Source: Bacteroidota bacterium (GTDB taxonomy: Bacteria; Bacteroidota; Bacteroidia; Chitinophagales; Chitinophagaceae). Taken from it: a stretch of DNA of 64,000 nucleotides. The stretch spans positions 141,424 to 205,423 of the forward strand of contig JAUZOE010000005.1 in NCBI GenBank assembly GCA_030706605.1. Direction: 5' to 3'. The notes beneath the pieces were generated by a model. It was not told the DNA's origin and ran no database searches. It saw only the letters and a list, made by a program, of their open reading frames with translations. Positions 19,109 to 27,628 of this stretch are shown here, piece after piece (position 1 is the first letter of the stretch; each line of letters starts with the position of its first letter). The translations under genes were made by a program, and so were the position numbers.

Positions 19109-19456
19109 ATGGAAAATAATCCTTCTGCAAAATTACTTCGTATTTTTCTTGGCGAATCTGACAAATATCATCAGCAATCCCTCTACGAAACCATTGTTTT
19201 TGAAGCAAAAAAACAATCACTTTCCGGCGCTACTGTTACCAGGGGAATTATGGGTTTTGGAGCCAATAGCCGGATTCATTCTGCCAAACTTTTTGATATT
19301 TCATCTGATTTGCCGGTAGTAATTGAAATAGTAGATACTGAAGAAAAAATTTCTAAGTTTATAAAAACAGTGGAAGATTTTTTTGAAGAAACAAAATCGG
19401 GAGGACTTATTACTATTGAAAAAGCAGAAGTAATCAGGTATAAATCGGGAAAATAA
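19109..19456 (+). CDS. DUF190 family protein
   Basis: A 115-residue cytoplasmic protein with a ferredoxin-like alpha/beta pattern similar to PII proteins: KLLRIFLGESDKYHQQSLYETIV, GATVTRGIMGFGANSRIHSAK and a strand LPVVIEIVDTEEKI. These match DUF190, a family that very often accompanies crcB. It starts 1 bp after crcB, so it is co-transcribed and probably regulates or assists fluoride resistance. The biochemical role is unknown. Confidence 0.9.
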   Translation: MENNPSAKLLRIFLGESDKYHQQSLYETIVFEAKKQSLSGATVTRGIMGFGANSRIHSAKLFDISSDLPVVIEIVDTEEKISKFIKTVEDFFEETKSGGLITIEKAEVIRYKSGK

Positions 19457-19491
19457 TTTTTACTTATTGGTAATCCTTAAATCATTAGCTC

Positions 19492-20031
19492 ATGTACACG
19501 TTACACCCATGGCACGGCGCTCATTTTGGAACTGAGGCTCCGAAAATTGTAAATGCACTTATTGAAATTCCGCAAGGTTCCAAATCAAAATATGAAATAG
19601 ATAAAGAAACCGGCCTATTAAAATTAGACCGGGTCATCTATTCTTCTTTTCACTATCCTATTAATTATGGTTTTATTCCACAAACACTGGGCAAAGATGG
19701 TGATCCACTGGATATTTTAGTCATGTGCTCAGAAGCTATCCAGCCATTATGCCTTGTAGAGGCTTATGTAATTGGGAATATGCAAATGATAGATTCGGGA
19801 TTAATAGATGATAAAATAATTGCAGTTGCTTTAAGAGATCCTGGCGTTAACTATATTACCAATCTTAAGGAAGTGCCACAACACTTTTTCACAGTACTCA
19901 AAAATTATTTTGAACAATACAAAGTATTAGAAGATAAAAAAGTAGAGATTAATGATTTCCAGAAAAAAGAAGTAGCCTTTGATATTATCAAAGAATCAAT
20001 AGAGTTTTATAAAGAGTCTTTTCCGAAGTGA
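19492..20031 (+). CDS. ppa: Inorganic pyrophosphatase, family I
   Basis: Hydrolyses pyrophosphate to two phosphates, pulling biosynthetic reactions forward. At 179 residues it has the standard size. Active-site pieces are EIPQGSKSKYEIDKETG, the YPINYGFIPQT block, and the metal-binding DGDPLDILV. It follows crcB and DUF190 on the same strand, 35 bp after DUF190, so it is probably in the same unit. Fluoride inhibits this enzyme, which gives the neighbourhood a functional logic. Confidence 0.96.
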   Translation: MYTLHPWHGAHFGTEAPKIVNALIEIPQGSKSKYEIDKETGLLKLDRVIYSSFHYPINYGFIPQTLGKDGDPLDILVMCSEAIQPLCLVEAYVIGNMQMIDSGLIDDKIIAVALRDPGVNYITNLKEVPQHFFTVLKNYFEQYKVLEDKKVEINDFQKKEVAFDIIKESIEFYKESFPK

Positions 20032-20221
20032 TGTAAATATTTTTTAACATTTTTCAAAAATTACGCATTATTAATTTTTAAGAATTTTGCTTACTGATTG
20101 CCATTCTGACTACAAGCCAACATTACAAATTAATGTTTGGTTAGAAAAAAGGCTACTTCTTTTATATAAATTCAAGGTTAAAGTGACAAGAAATATAAAA
20201 ATAAAAGGGTTGATTCTTTAC

Positions 20222-20770
20222 TTATTTTGGAAGCAGCACTTTGTTGATTACATGAATGACACCATTACTTTGGTTAACGTCAGCTATAGTGATCATGGCC
20301 ATTCCGCCATTTTCATCAGTTACTATTAAGTTCTTTCCCTTCCTGCTTAAATAAATATTTTCGCCTTCTACTGTTTTTAAAGAGGCTTTGCCATGATGTG
20401 CTTTTACCATTTTCATCAAATCCATTGAACTTAATTTGCCGGGAACTACATGATAAGTAAGAATGGAAGTAAGCTTTGCTTTGTTTTCTGGCTTCAGTAA
20501 AGTAGCTACTGTTCCGGCAGGCAAGGCATCAAATGCTTCGTTAGTAGGAGCAAATACGGTAAACGGGCCTTTACTTTCTAATGTGGACACTAGCCCTGCT
20601 GCTTTCACTGCTGTTACCAAAGTAGTATGATCTTTTGAATTGACTGCATTTTCTACAATATTTTTTGTAGGATACATGGCTGCGCCGCCTACCATTTTAA
20701 TTTGAGCAATACTGTTAGTAGAAACGAATGCGCTAAGGACAAACAGTCCTAATAATTTAATCTTTTTCAT
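20222..20770 (-). CDS. Fasciclin (FAS1) domain protein
   Basis: Exported adhesin-like protein with a signal peptide (about 1-22) and a single FAS1 domain. Diagnostic parts are GPFTVFAPTNEAFDALPAG, LTSILTYHVVPGKLSS and the C-terminal NGVIHVINKVLLP. The length of 182 residues fits one domain. It lies downstream of an anti-sigma and sigma-factor pair on the same strand, an arrangement also known from SigK/RskA and fasciclin proteins in mycobacteria. Confidence 0.93.
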   Translation of the reverse strand: MKKIKLLGLFVLSAFVSTNSIAQIKMVGGAAMYPTKNIVENAVNSKDHTTLVTAVKAAGLVSTLESKGPFTVFAPTNEAFDALPAGTVATLLKPENKAKLTSILTYHVVPGKLSSMDLMKMVKAHHGKASLKTVEGENIYLSRKGKNLIVTDENGGMAMITIADVNQSNGVIHVINKVLLPK

Positions 20771-20984
20771 TTTGTAATTTTTTGGTTAATGATTTTATAT
20801 AAACCACTTACGCATTTATGAATGAGTTGGATTGGACTATTACAAAAAAAGAAAAGAATTGATCTATAGTTTCTTTAAAGAATCATTATGCAACCTGGAA
20901 ATTTTGCGTCCGTCTATTAAAAAGAATAAAGAAATATATTAATACCGGCTAAAATAGCTTCTGTTACATGGGGAAGCAAAGGCT

Positions 20985-21779
20985 TTACATTTTTGCGCTT
21001 ACTATCATTTCATCCATAGTTGGCGTAGGACTTCCGCCGGATTTTTCCAGTGTGATAGCAAAGGCATCCACTTTACCGAAAGATTTCATTTTTTGTATAT
21101 GGTAAATTCCTTTTTTAGTAGCAATCATACCGCCGTCTATAGGTTTGCCATCCACAATTGCCCATAGTTGGTATTGCTTGCCCTCAGGCACTTCCGGTAG
21201 ATTAGAAGGGTCAATATAAACCTGGCCGGTATTTTTCATCCAGAAGATTTTTGCAACAGCGCCAGGTTCTTTGGGTGTGCCGTTTAAAACTACAGGCTGA
21301 GCATATTTGTTGGTGACTACATCCAGGTCTGTGCTCATAGCCATATTTGATTTTTCCTGCTGGTCAATCTTTTGTTGGGCAAGTGTGAGATCATTAAGAG
21401 CTGTATGGTATTTATTATAAAATGAATAAATAAGCACCGTGCTTTCTATCAATAAAATAAATAATAAAGCTGCCGCTATTTTAAAAAACAATGGAATCCT
21501 GTATTCCTTCCGGGATATGGGAATAACGGGTACAGGTACACTATCTTTGAGTGGCTGAGAAGCAATTTCGTTAAAAATCTTTTCTTTTACTGAAGAAGAA
21601 GGTTGCATGGCATTAGCCTGTGCATAGTCTTCTAAAGATTTTTCAATTTCATCTAACTCCCGTTTTACTTCAGGATGATTTTTTAGATAGTCTTCTACCA
21701 TATTCGTTTCTTCAGGTGAAGAAATACCCATGGCATAAAGCTCAAGTAAACCGGATGATATGAATTCTTCTTTATTCAA
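20985..21779 (-). CDS. Anti-sigma factor, RskA-like
   Basis: A 264-residue single-pass membrane protein. The N-terminal cytoplasmic part (about 1-80, LLELYAMGISSPEETNMVEDYL) resembles the zinc-less anti-sigma domain. A transmembrane helix (about 100-122) leads to a periplasmic RskA-type domain with QVYIDPSNLPEVPEGKQYQLWAI. It should hold the adjacent sigma factor inactive. It starts 1 bp from the sigma gene's end, so the two are co-expressed. Confidence 0.9.
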   Translation of the reverse strand: MNKEEFISSGLLELYAMGISSPEETNMVEDYLKNHPEVKRELDEIEKSLEDYAQANAMQPSSSVKEKIFNEIASQPLKDSVPVPVIPISRKEYRIPLFFKIAAALLFILLIESTVLIYSFYNKYHTALNDLTLAQQKIDQQEKSNMAMSTDLDVVTNKYAQPVVLNGTPKEPGAVAKIFWMKNTGQVYIDPSNLPEVPEGKQYQLWAIVDGKPIDGGMIATKKGIYHIQKMKSFGKVDAFAITLEKSGGSPTPTMDEMIVSAKM

Positions 21780-21780
21780 T

Positions 21781-22329
21781 TTATTGTTGTAATAATTTTC
21801 TTAATTCCATAATTGCCGTTCGCATTCTTGTTTTTACGGTACCTAACGGGATTTCTAATTTTTTTGAAATTTCGTCTTGTGTAAAACCTTCAAAATAAGC
21901 CAGGTCAATTATTTGTTTTTGCTCAATTTTAAGTTGCACCAAATGCTTTCTGACTCCAAGTGCATCAAAGCTGGTAGCGACATTGGCATCATTGCTCACG
22001 TTATCTACGGCATTTTCAACATTTTGGATTTTAGTTTGTTTCTTGTAACTTTTACTTCTGATGGTATCTATAGCCAAATTCCGCGCAATATTCAGCATCC
22101 AGGTAAAAAGCCTTCCTTTCGTACGGTCATAGCTGGAAAAGTTGTTCCAGATTTTTACAAATGCCTCCTGCAAAACATCTTCTGCCAATTCATGATTTTC
22201 AAGCATTTTAAATATGATACCATATAAAGCCCCTGAATAATTATCATACAAATAGGCAAAAGCAGATTGATCACCGGATTTGAGTAATTCAATTAATTCG
22301 TCTTCATTGTATTTTATCGTTCCTTGCAA
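21781..22329 (-). CDS. ECF RNA polymerase sigma factor, SigK-like
   Basis: A 182-residue ECF sigma factor. Region 2 (YDNYSGALYGIIFKMLENHE then FTWMLNIARNLAIDTIRS) and region 4 (GFTQDEISKKLEIPLGTVKTR) are both clear. The start is a TTG at 22329; no in-frame ATG lies before the conserved region. Its neighbour is an RskA-like anti-sigma, so it is probably activated by proteolysis of that protein. The targets are unknown; the fasciclin gene downstream is the obvious candidate. Confidence 0.92.
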   Translation of the reverse strand: MQGTIKYNEDELIELLKSGDQSAFAYLYDNYSGALYGIIFKMLENHELAEDVLQEAFVKIWNNFSSYDRTKGRLFTWMLNIARNLAIDTIRSKSYKKQTKIQNVENAVDNVSNDANVATSFDALGVRKHLVQLKIEQKQIIDLAYFEGFTQDEISKKLEIPLGTVKTRMRTAIMELRKLLQQ

Positions 22330-22407
22330 ATGAATTTATAAGAGGCTTTAAAAAAATAAAGATAAATTTTTTATAACACAAATTTGTTCATGAATAATAC
22401 AAAAAAA

Positions 22408-23601
22408 TTATTTCTCGAAAAAAGCGACGCTTCCCCCTACCCATTCTTTATCCATATTATAGCTCACGCCTATCATTTTTCCTTTACTTAATCTTGCCAG
22501 GTTAGAAACTGCCACTGGTCTTTTCTTATCTTTACCCCAGAAATAAAAAATTCTGATCTCGGCTTTTGCGGGGATATCGGGTGTCTGTATTACATCAGCA
22601 TATTTTACTTTACGTTGCAATATCCAGTTCTCCGGGTCTTTTACACCATCAATATCATCCTGCATAATATCGATTATCACGCCCTTCCCTGCAAAAGAAA
22701 ATAATGGTTTCAAGACAAAGTTTTCAAGATCTCCGGGTAGTTGTGTTATCTCATTTAAGAAAAAAGTTTCGGGTACATAAGGATGTTGAATAAAGGGAAG
22801 GGTAAATTTACTGATCCGGTAAAACCAGTTGGGATGCGGTACCCACTCTACATCTAATGGTTGTGTAATATCCACAATGTTTCCCAATGAGTCTTTATTT
22901 TGTAACAGTTCATCGAAAATAATGCGATTATAAATTCTCTTTACTTCAATCTTTCTTCCGTCTTTTATATAAAACAATTTCTGCCGTTCCCGCACCAAGT
23001 CAGTAATACAGATGATAGGAATGGTAAGGTAATCCTGTGTGCAATAAAAGTCGATCCGGGTCTTTTGTTCGTGAGGTTTTATTTCCAGCAAAATCACATT
23101 TTCAGGTTCGTGACCTCCTAAAATAATTTCTCTTAAAAATTGAATATAGGTTTCATCATTATATCCGTTTAAATAGTGGTCAAAATTTGCTGGAATAGAA
23201 AAATGCTTTTTGATTACCTGCGGAAAATAAACCTGGAAAGCAAATAAGGAAGGAAATCCCTGCATTTCTATTAATTGAGGTTCCAGCTCGCCTCTGTCAT
23301 TTTCACAAATCCCAAAATCAAAAACAAGAAAATCAGTGTGTTCATTTTCCAAAGGAACTTTTTCTGTGGAAGGAATAGATCTTTGGGTTAATTCTTTAAA
23401 ATTGGGAGCCACAATTACATCCACAATAGCTTCGCAGGCTTCTACCATTTTGGCAGTAAAATCTTTGGGAACAAAGATGGGAGTTTCCGCCACGCGGAAA
23501 ACAATGTCACCCGGATGTTTACTATCAAGATCTTTTAAAAAATCTTCATATTTCTTAGAGGTAAATTGAGCATTAAATTGTTCTCTTAGTTCAGGTATCA
23601 T
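22408..23601 (-). CDS. ATP-grasp-like protein of unknown function
   Basis: A 397-residue cytoplasmic protein. The C-terminal third has ATP-grasp traits: Lys298 in FVLKPLFSFAGKGVIIDI with a glycine loop at 305-307, WILQRKVKY, the metal-ligand-like E348/R350 pair, and N367/R370 in SNLARLSKG. The N-terminal part contains PQLIEMQGFPSLFAFQ, similar to pre-ATP-grasp regions. The order resembles glutathionylspermidine-synthase-like enzymes rather than classical D-Ala ligases. It lies 38 bp downstream of an amidotransferase gene with a hairpin between, so the pair may make an amide. The product is unknown. Confidence 0.65.
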   Translation of the reverse strand: MIPELREQFNAQFTSKKYEDFLKDLDSKHPGDIVFRVAETPIFVPKDFTAKMVEACEAIVDVIVAPNFKELTQRSIPSTEKVPLENEHTDFLVFDFGICENDRGELEPQLIEMQGFPSLFAFQVYFPQVIKKHFSIPANFDHYLNGYNDETYIQFLREIILGGHEPENVILLEIKPHEQKTRIDFYCTQDYLTIPIICITDLVRERQKLFYIKDGRKIEVKRIYNRIIFDELLQNKDSLGNIVDITQPLDVEWVPHPNWFYRISKFTLPFIQHPYVPETFFLNEITQLPGDLENFVLKPLFSFAGKGVIIDIMQDDIDGVKDPENWILQRKVKYADVIQTPDIPAKAEIRIFYFWGKDKKRPVAVSNLARLSKGKMIGVSYNMDKEWVGGSVAFFEK

Positions 23602-23613
23602 ACTTATTTTATT

Positions 23614-23632
23614 TTATCACATTGTGTGATAA
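23614..23632. repeat. Perfect inverted repeat between the amidotransferase and ATP-grasp genes
   Basis: TTATCACA, a 3-nt spacer, then TGTGATAA: an 8-bp perfect stem in a 38-bp intercistronic gap, 12 bp upstream of the ATP-grasp start. It is not followed by a T-run on the minus strand, so it is not a terminator. It could be an operator or a stem that tunes translation or mRNA stability. Confidence 0.55.
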
Positions 23633-23639
23633 GAATCTA

Positions 23640-24488
23640 TTAGATAGCATAAACCGAATGTAAATCATGTAGTGCAATATTTAAAAAATTGGGAAGTATA
23701 TGCGAATAGGTCCATGAAATTTTATCAGGGTCGTCCAATTGTTCAATCATAGATTTCCATTTAGCATATCCATAATTGTCAATTACCATTTTCTTTTTTT
23801 CATCTGTTTGCAGGTACATGCTCATACCTGCTGCATCAGCTTCGGGGTGAAACTGAGTACCCAGGAAATAATCACTGAAGCGGATACCCATAATTGCTCT
23901 TTCATAAGGAACATGTGGCCTGTCTTTTTCTATACATAATATTTTTGCACCTAAGCCTCGTATCCTGTTGTATTTTGGTTGTACCACCTGGTAATCGCGG
24001 CTGTCAACTGCATAAAAAGGATCCTTCATGTCTTCAAAAGCTGGTTCCTCATTTCCTTCGGGAAGCAGGTGAACGGGGAAAACACCAAATGCACCGGATT
24101 TGCGTTTGGTAATTTCTCCAATTTTATAATATCGACAAATTAATTGATAGGAGTGGCAGATAAAAAAAATATATTTCTTTTGACTATTAGCCGGGTTATT
24201 ATTCCAGCGCTCCATTTTTTCAAACCATTGAAAATAAAGAGTATCCCATTCCATGCCTTCACTTTCAGTAGGGCTTCCGGGGCCGCCCGTACTTATATAA
24301 ACATCATAATCCATCCCGGGTAATTCATTTTTTAACCGGACATCAAATTCTTTTGCTACAATATCAATATGATTCATTTTTCCATATTCGCTGATAATCT
24401 CTCTTATGCATCTCATGCCCTGGTTTTCATGCCCTTCGTAAAGATCTAAAATGGCAATATGAATGATCTGTTTTTCGCTGAAATTCAT
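23640..24488 (-). CDS. Class I glutamine amidotransferase-like protein
   Basis: A 282-residue stand-alone amidotransferase domain. The glycine-rich oxyanion strand STGGPGSP (about 66-73), the nucleophile Cys111 in FICHSYQ, and the His214/Glu216 dyad in QFHPEA are all present, so it should be active. The nucleophile elbow is unusual compared with GxCxGxQ. The start is ATG 24488: a perfect -7 box (24493-24500) lies immediately upstream, which rules out the more distal ATG at 24539. It precedes the ATP-grasp-like gene in one transcription unit; substrate unknown. Confidence 0.82.
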   Translation of the reverse strand: MNFSEKQIIHIAILDLYEGHENQGMRCIREIISEYGKMNHIDIVAKEFDVRLKNELPGMDYDVYISTGGPGSPTESEGMEWDTLYFQWFEKMERWNNNPANSQKKYIFFICHSYQLICRYYKIGEITKRKSGAFGVFPVHLLPEGNEEPAFEDMKDPFYAVDSRDYQVVQPKYNRIRGLGAKILCIEKDRPHVPYERAIMGIRFSDYFLGTQFHPEADAAGMSMYLQTDEKKKMVIDNYGYAKWKSMIEQLDDPDKISWTYSHILPNFLNIALHDLHSVYAI

Positions 24489-24492
24489 GGGG

Positions 24493-24500
24493 CAAATATA
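24493..24500 (-). promoter_or_regulatory. -7 box for the amidotransferase operon
   Basis: TATATTTG on the minus strand matches TAnnTTTG perfectly. TTTA lies 19 nt further upstream as a fair -33 element. The box ends 4 bp before the ATG at 24488, so the transcript is probably leaderless. Confidence 0.6.
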
Positions 24501-24582
24501 ATTACTAGTTGCCAGATAGTAAATCAGCAGTACTTTCAATAAACGTTTGAGGCATTACACTTCTCTCTTATCTGCTCAACAA

Positions 24583-25866
24583 TCATTCTACAACAAACCC
24601 ATCAGGAATGACAGATCCTTTTTTTATAACTATAATTCCATCTTTAATAGTATATAATACATCATCCCTGTTTTCCAGGTGTTTACCACCTTTTATCCTG
24701 ACGTCGTTTCCTATACGGCAATTTTTATCAATAATAGCATTACTAATATAACAGTTGTCACCAATACCAAGTTTTGGCAAATCTCTTTCCGAAGCATAAT
24801 TCATCTCCTCAATGGTTTCATAAAAATCAATACCCATTATATAACATTTAAAAATTTTAGTGCCATATCCGATCCTTGTCCTGATACCGACCACACAATC
24901 TTCAATCCTTTCTGCATTAATGATGCAACCATCTGCAGCGATAGTATTGATAAGTGTTGTGCCACTGATCTTTGCAGGAGGTAACATCCTGGGACGGCTA
25001 TAAATTTTATTTTCGTTATCAAAAATATTGAATGGCGGTAATTCCTGAGTTAAGGCAAGATTGGCTTCAAAAAAAGAGGAAATATTCCCGATATCGGTCC
25101 AGTATCCACTATATTGATAACTCAATACATTATAATCATTTATGGAATTTGGAATAATTTCTTTACCAAAATCAGTAGCATTTTTATGCTGCTTTTCTAA
25201 AAGATTAAAAAGAATTTCTTTTTTAAATAGATAAATACCCATTGAAGCAAGATAGTTTCTACCGGCATTTTGCATTTCTTCGTTTGTATCGCTTATCCAA
25301 TCCGGCAAGAGATCCAGACCTGGTTTTTCAATAAATGATATAATCCTGTTTTGATCATCTGCTTTTAAAATACCAAATTCAGTGGCTTCATTTTGAGTTA
25401 CAGGGATAGTAGCAATCGTAATATCTGCATTTTCTTTTTCGTGAATACGAAACATATTCCCAAAATCCATTTGATATAGCTGGTCGCCAGATAGAATAAG
25501 TACATGATCAAATTCAAAATTAACTAAGTGCCTTAAAGATTGTCTTACTGCATCGGCAGTTCCCTGGTACCATGAAGTGCTATCAGGAGTTTGTTCTGCA
25601 GCGAGAATATCTACAAAACCATTACTAAAAGCACTGAACTGATACGTGTTTTTTATATGCTGATTCAGAGATTTTGAATTGAACTGCGTAAGCACAAAAA
25701 TCCTGTTGATGCTGGAATTAATACAATTCGAAATCGGAATATCCACTAAACGGTATTTCCCGGCAAGAGGTACCGCTGGCTTACTTCTGTTAGCTGTAAG
25801 AGGGTACAGGCGGGAACCTGCTCCCCCACCAAGAATTACTGCAACAACTGATTTGCTTATCCACAT
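24583..25866 (-). CDS. glgC: Glucose-1-phosphate adenylyltransferase
   Basis: Makes ADP-glucose, the committed step of glycogen synthesis. At 427 residues it has the usual length. The N-terminal nucleotidyltransferase motif ILGGGAGSRLYPLTANRSKPAVPLAGKYR, the sugar-phosphate motif FIEKP and the C-terminal left-handed beta-helix with NCYISNAIIDKNCRIGND are clear. It is co-directional with glgA upstream (glgA-glgC order in the direction of transcription), 236 bp apart. Confidence 0.97.
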   Translation of the reverse strand: MWISKSVVAVILGGGAGSRLYPLTANRSKPAVPLAGKYRLVDIPISNCINSSINRIFVLTQFNSKSLNQHIKNTYQFSAFSNGFVDILAAEQTPDSTSWYQGTADAVRQSLRHLVNFEFDHVLILSGDQLYQMDFGNMFRIHEKENADITIATIPVTQNEATEFGILKADDQNRIISFIEKPGLDLLPDWISDTNEEMQNAGRNYLASMGIYLFKKEILFNLLEKQHKNATDFGKEIIPNSINDYNVLSYQYSGYWTDIGNISSFFEANLALTQELPPFNIFDNENKIYSRPRMLPPAKISGTTLINTIAADGCIINAERIEDCVVGIRTRIGYGTKIFKCYIMGIDFYETIEEMNYASERDLPKLGIGDNCYISNAIIDKNCRIGNDVRIKGGKHLENRDDVLYTIKDGIIVIKKGSVIPDGFVVE

Positions 25867-26102
25867 AGTTTTTAATTTTAGTTTTATTTTTGAATTTATA
25901 TTTAACCCGGAATTTTATGTATAATGATTTTCCTAAAACAGGTAGGTTCCTGACAACTCAGCCTGCACCACTTAAAAGACAATCGTGTAAATAATGAAGC
26001 TTTCCCTATTCCAGAATCTTTTCTTTAAACTTTGAATTTATTAACTTTTTAATTGATTAACTAATTAAATTTAATTTATCTTATTATAAGCATACTAACA
26101 AT

Positions 26103-27512
26103 CTATGAATTATATAAATTAATATAAATCTGGGCACTCTTTTCCCAACTATGATCTATTTTCATGATATGCTTTCTTATTTTATTTACTTTGTCCTTTT
26201 GTTGATACAATTCAATTGCCCGGTGAATTGCATTACAAATGTCACCAACTGAAGCTATATCAAAGCATATCCCAAAACCACCTGGCTCCCCGAAATCTTT
26301 TACGGTATCTTTCAATCCTCCGGTACGTCTGACTATCGGGATAGTGCCATAACGTAAAGCATAAATCTGGTTAAGCCCGCAAGGTTCTACCCGACTGGGC
26401 ATTAATAAAAAATCGGCTCCTGCATACATCTGATGACTTAATTTTTCATTATACCCTATCATCGAATTGTAATATCCAAAAAACTGATTTTGCAAATTCT
26501 CTAATTGAAATTCCACTGCTTTATCTCCGCTTCCCAGGATCAGGAAATTCATTTTGCCTTCCATATAATAAATAGAATCGCCAATTACCGCAGGTAGAAG
26601 ATCCGCTGCTTTTTCTCCGACTAATCTCCCGATAAATACAATTAAAGGCTTGCTTTCGTCGAGATTAAATTGATCACATAATATTTTTTTGTTGGCAGCT
26701 TTTTTCTCTTTATAATCATCAATATCATATACATATTCCAGGAAAGCATCTGTTTTTGGGTTCCACACTTCATTATCAATGCCATTCAGAATTCCGAAAC
26801 ATTTACCTCTTTCATATTCAAATAATTTTTCTAACCCATTAGCTTCATGCATTAATTCTCCCAGGTATCCAGGGCTTACCGTATTCACTTTTTCAGCACA
26901 TTTTATGCCTGAAGCAAGTGGGTTGATATTTTTTTCCCAGTCAAGCATACCCCATTTCCATTTATCCCATTCGGGAAGATAATTAGATTTATTCCAGTCC
27001 ATCCAGCCCTGGTATTGTGCATTATGGATAGTAAGAATTGTTTTAACCGAAGACAAATTCCGGTATATAAAACAATGTTTCATGATAAAAGGAATCAATG
27101 CCGTATGATGATCATGCACATTAATCACATCCGGGTGATGTTTCCATTTGCTAACCCAGTCTACTACTGCAATTTGAAAAGCTGTGAAACGCTCGGTATC
27201 ATCACCATAACCATAAATTTTTTCCCGATCAAGTAGTCCAAAAATGTCCACCAGGTAAAGATCAAAACCTAAAGAATTATTTACTTGTTTAATAATAGTA
27301 TAATCAAGCCAATAATTAGCCATGCCAAATGCACCTTTATGAACCACTTCAAATTCATGTTCGTACAAAAATTTTGTACGATACATTGGCATCACCACTT
27401 TAGCAATATGTCCTAATTTATTTTGATATTTCGGCAAGGCTCCAACTACATCACCTAAACCTCCCGCTTTGGCAACCGGATAACATTCTGCGCTTACATG
27501 TAAAATTTCCAT
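26103..27512 (-). CDS. glgA: Glycogen synthase
   Basis: GT5 enzyme that adds glucose from ADP-glucose to glycogen. At 469 residues it is close to E. coli GlgA. The N-terminal KxGGL motif appears as AKAGGLGDVVGALP at about residues 15-28. The C-terminal domain shows PSRVEPCGLNQIYALRYGTIPIVRRTGGL with the conserved Glu. It stands next to glgC and upstream, divergently, of a sugar transporter and ROK kinase, forming a glucose-to-glycogen neighbourhood. Confidence 0.97.
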   Translation of the reverse strand: MEILHVSAECYPVAKAGGLGDVVGALPKYQNKLGHIAKVVMPMYRTKFLYEHEFEVVHKGAFGMANYWLDYTIIKQVNNSLGFDLYLVDIFGLLDREKIYGYGDDTERFTAFQIAVVDWVSKWKHHPDVINVHDHHTALIPFIMKHCFIYRNLSSVKTILTIHNAQYQGWMDWNKSNYLPEWDKWKWGMLDWEKNINPLASGIKCAEKVNTVSPGYLGELMHEANGLEKLFEYERGKCFGILNGIDNEVWNPKTDAFLEYVYDIDDYKEKKAANKKILCDQFNLDESKPLIVFIGRLVGEKAADLLPAVIGDSIYYMEGKMNFLILGSGDKAVEFQLENLQNQFFGYYNSMIGYNEKLSHQMYAGADFLLMPSRVEPCGLNQIYALRYGTIPIVRRTGGLKDTVKDFGEPGGFGICFDIASVGDICNAIHRAIELYQQKDKVNKIRKHIMKIDHSWEKSAQIYINLYNS

Positions 27513-27628
27513 TGAATGAAAATAAGAAGTTTCAAATTAATAATCATTTTCTTATAAAAAAATTTTAAATAAAAAAATCTAAAACTTAAAATTTTTCTAT
27601 TACTTTCATTTTTAAAAAATAATATATA

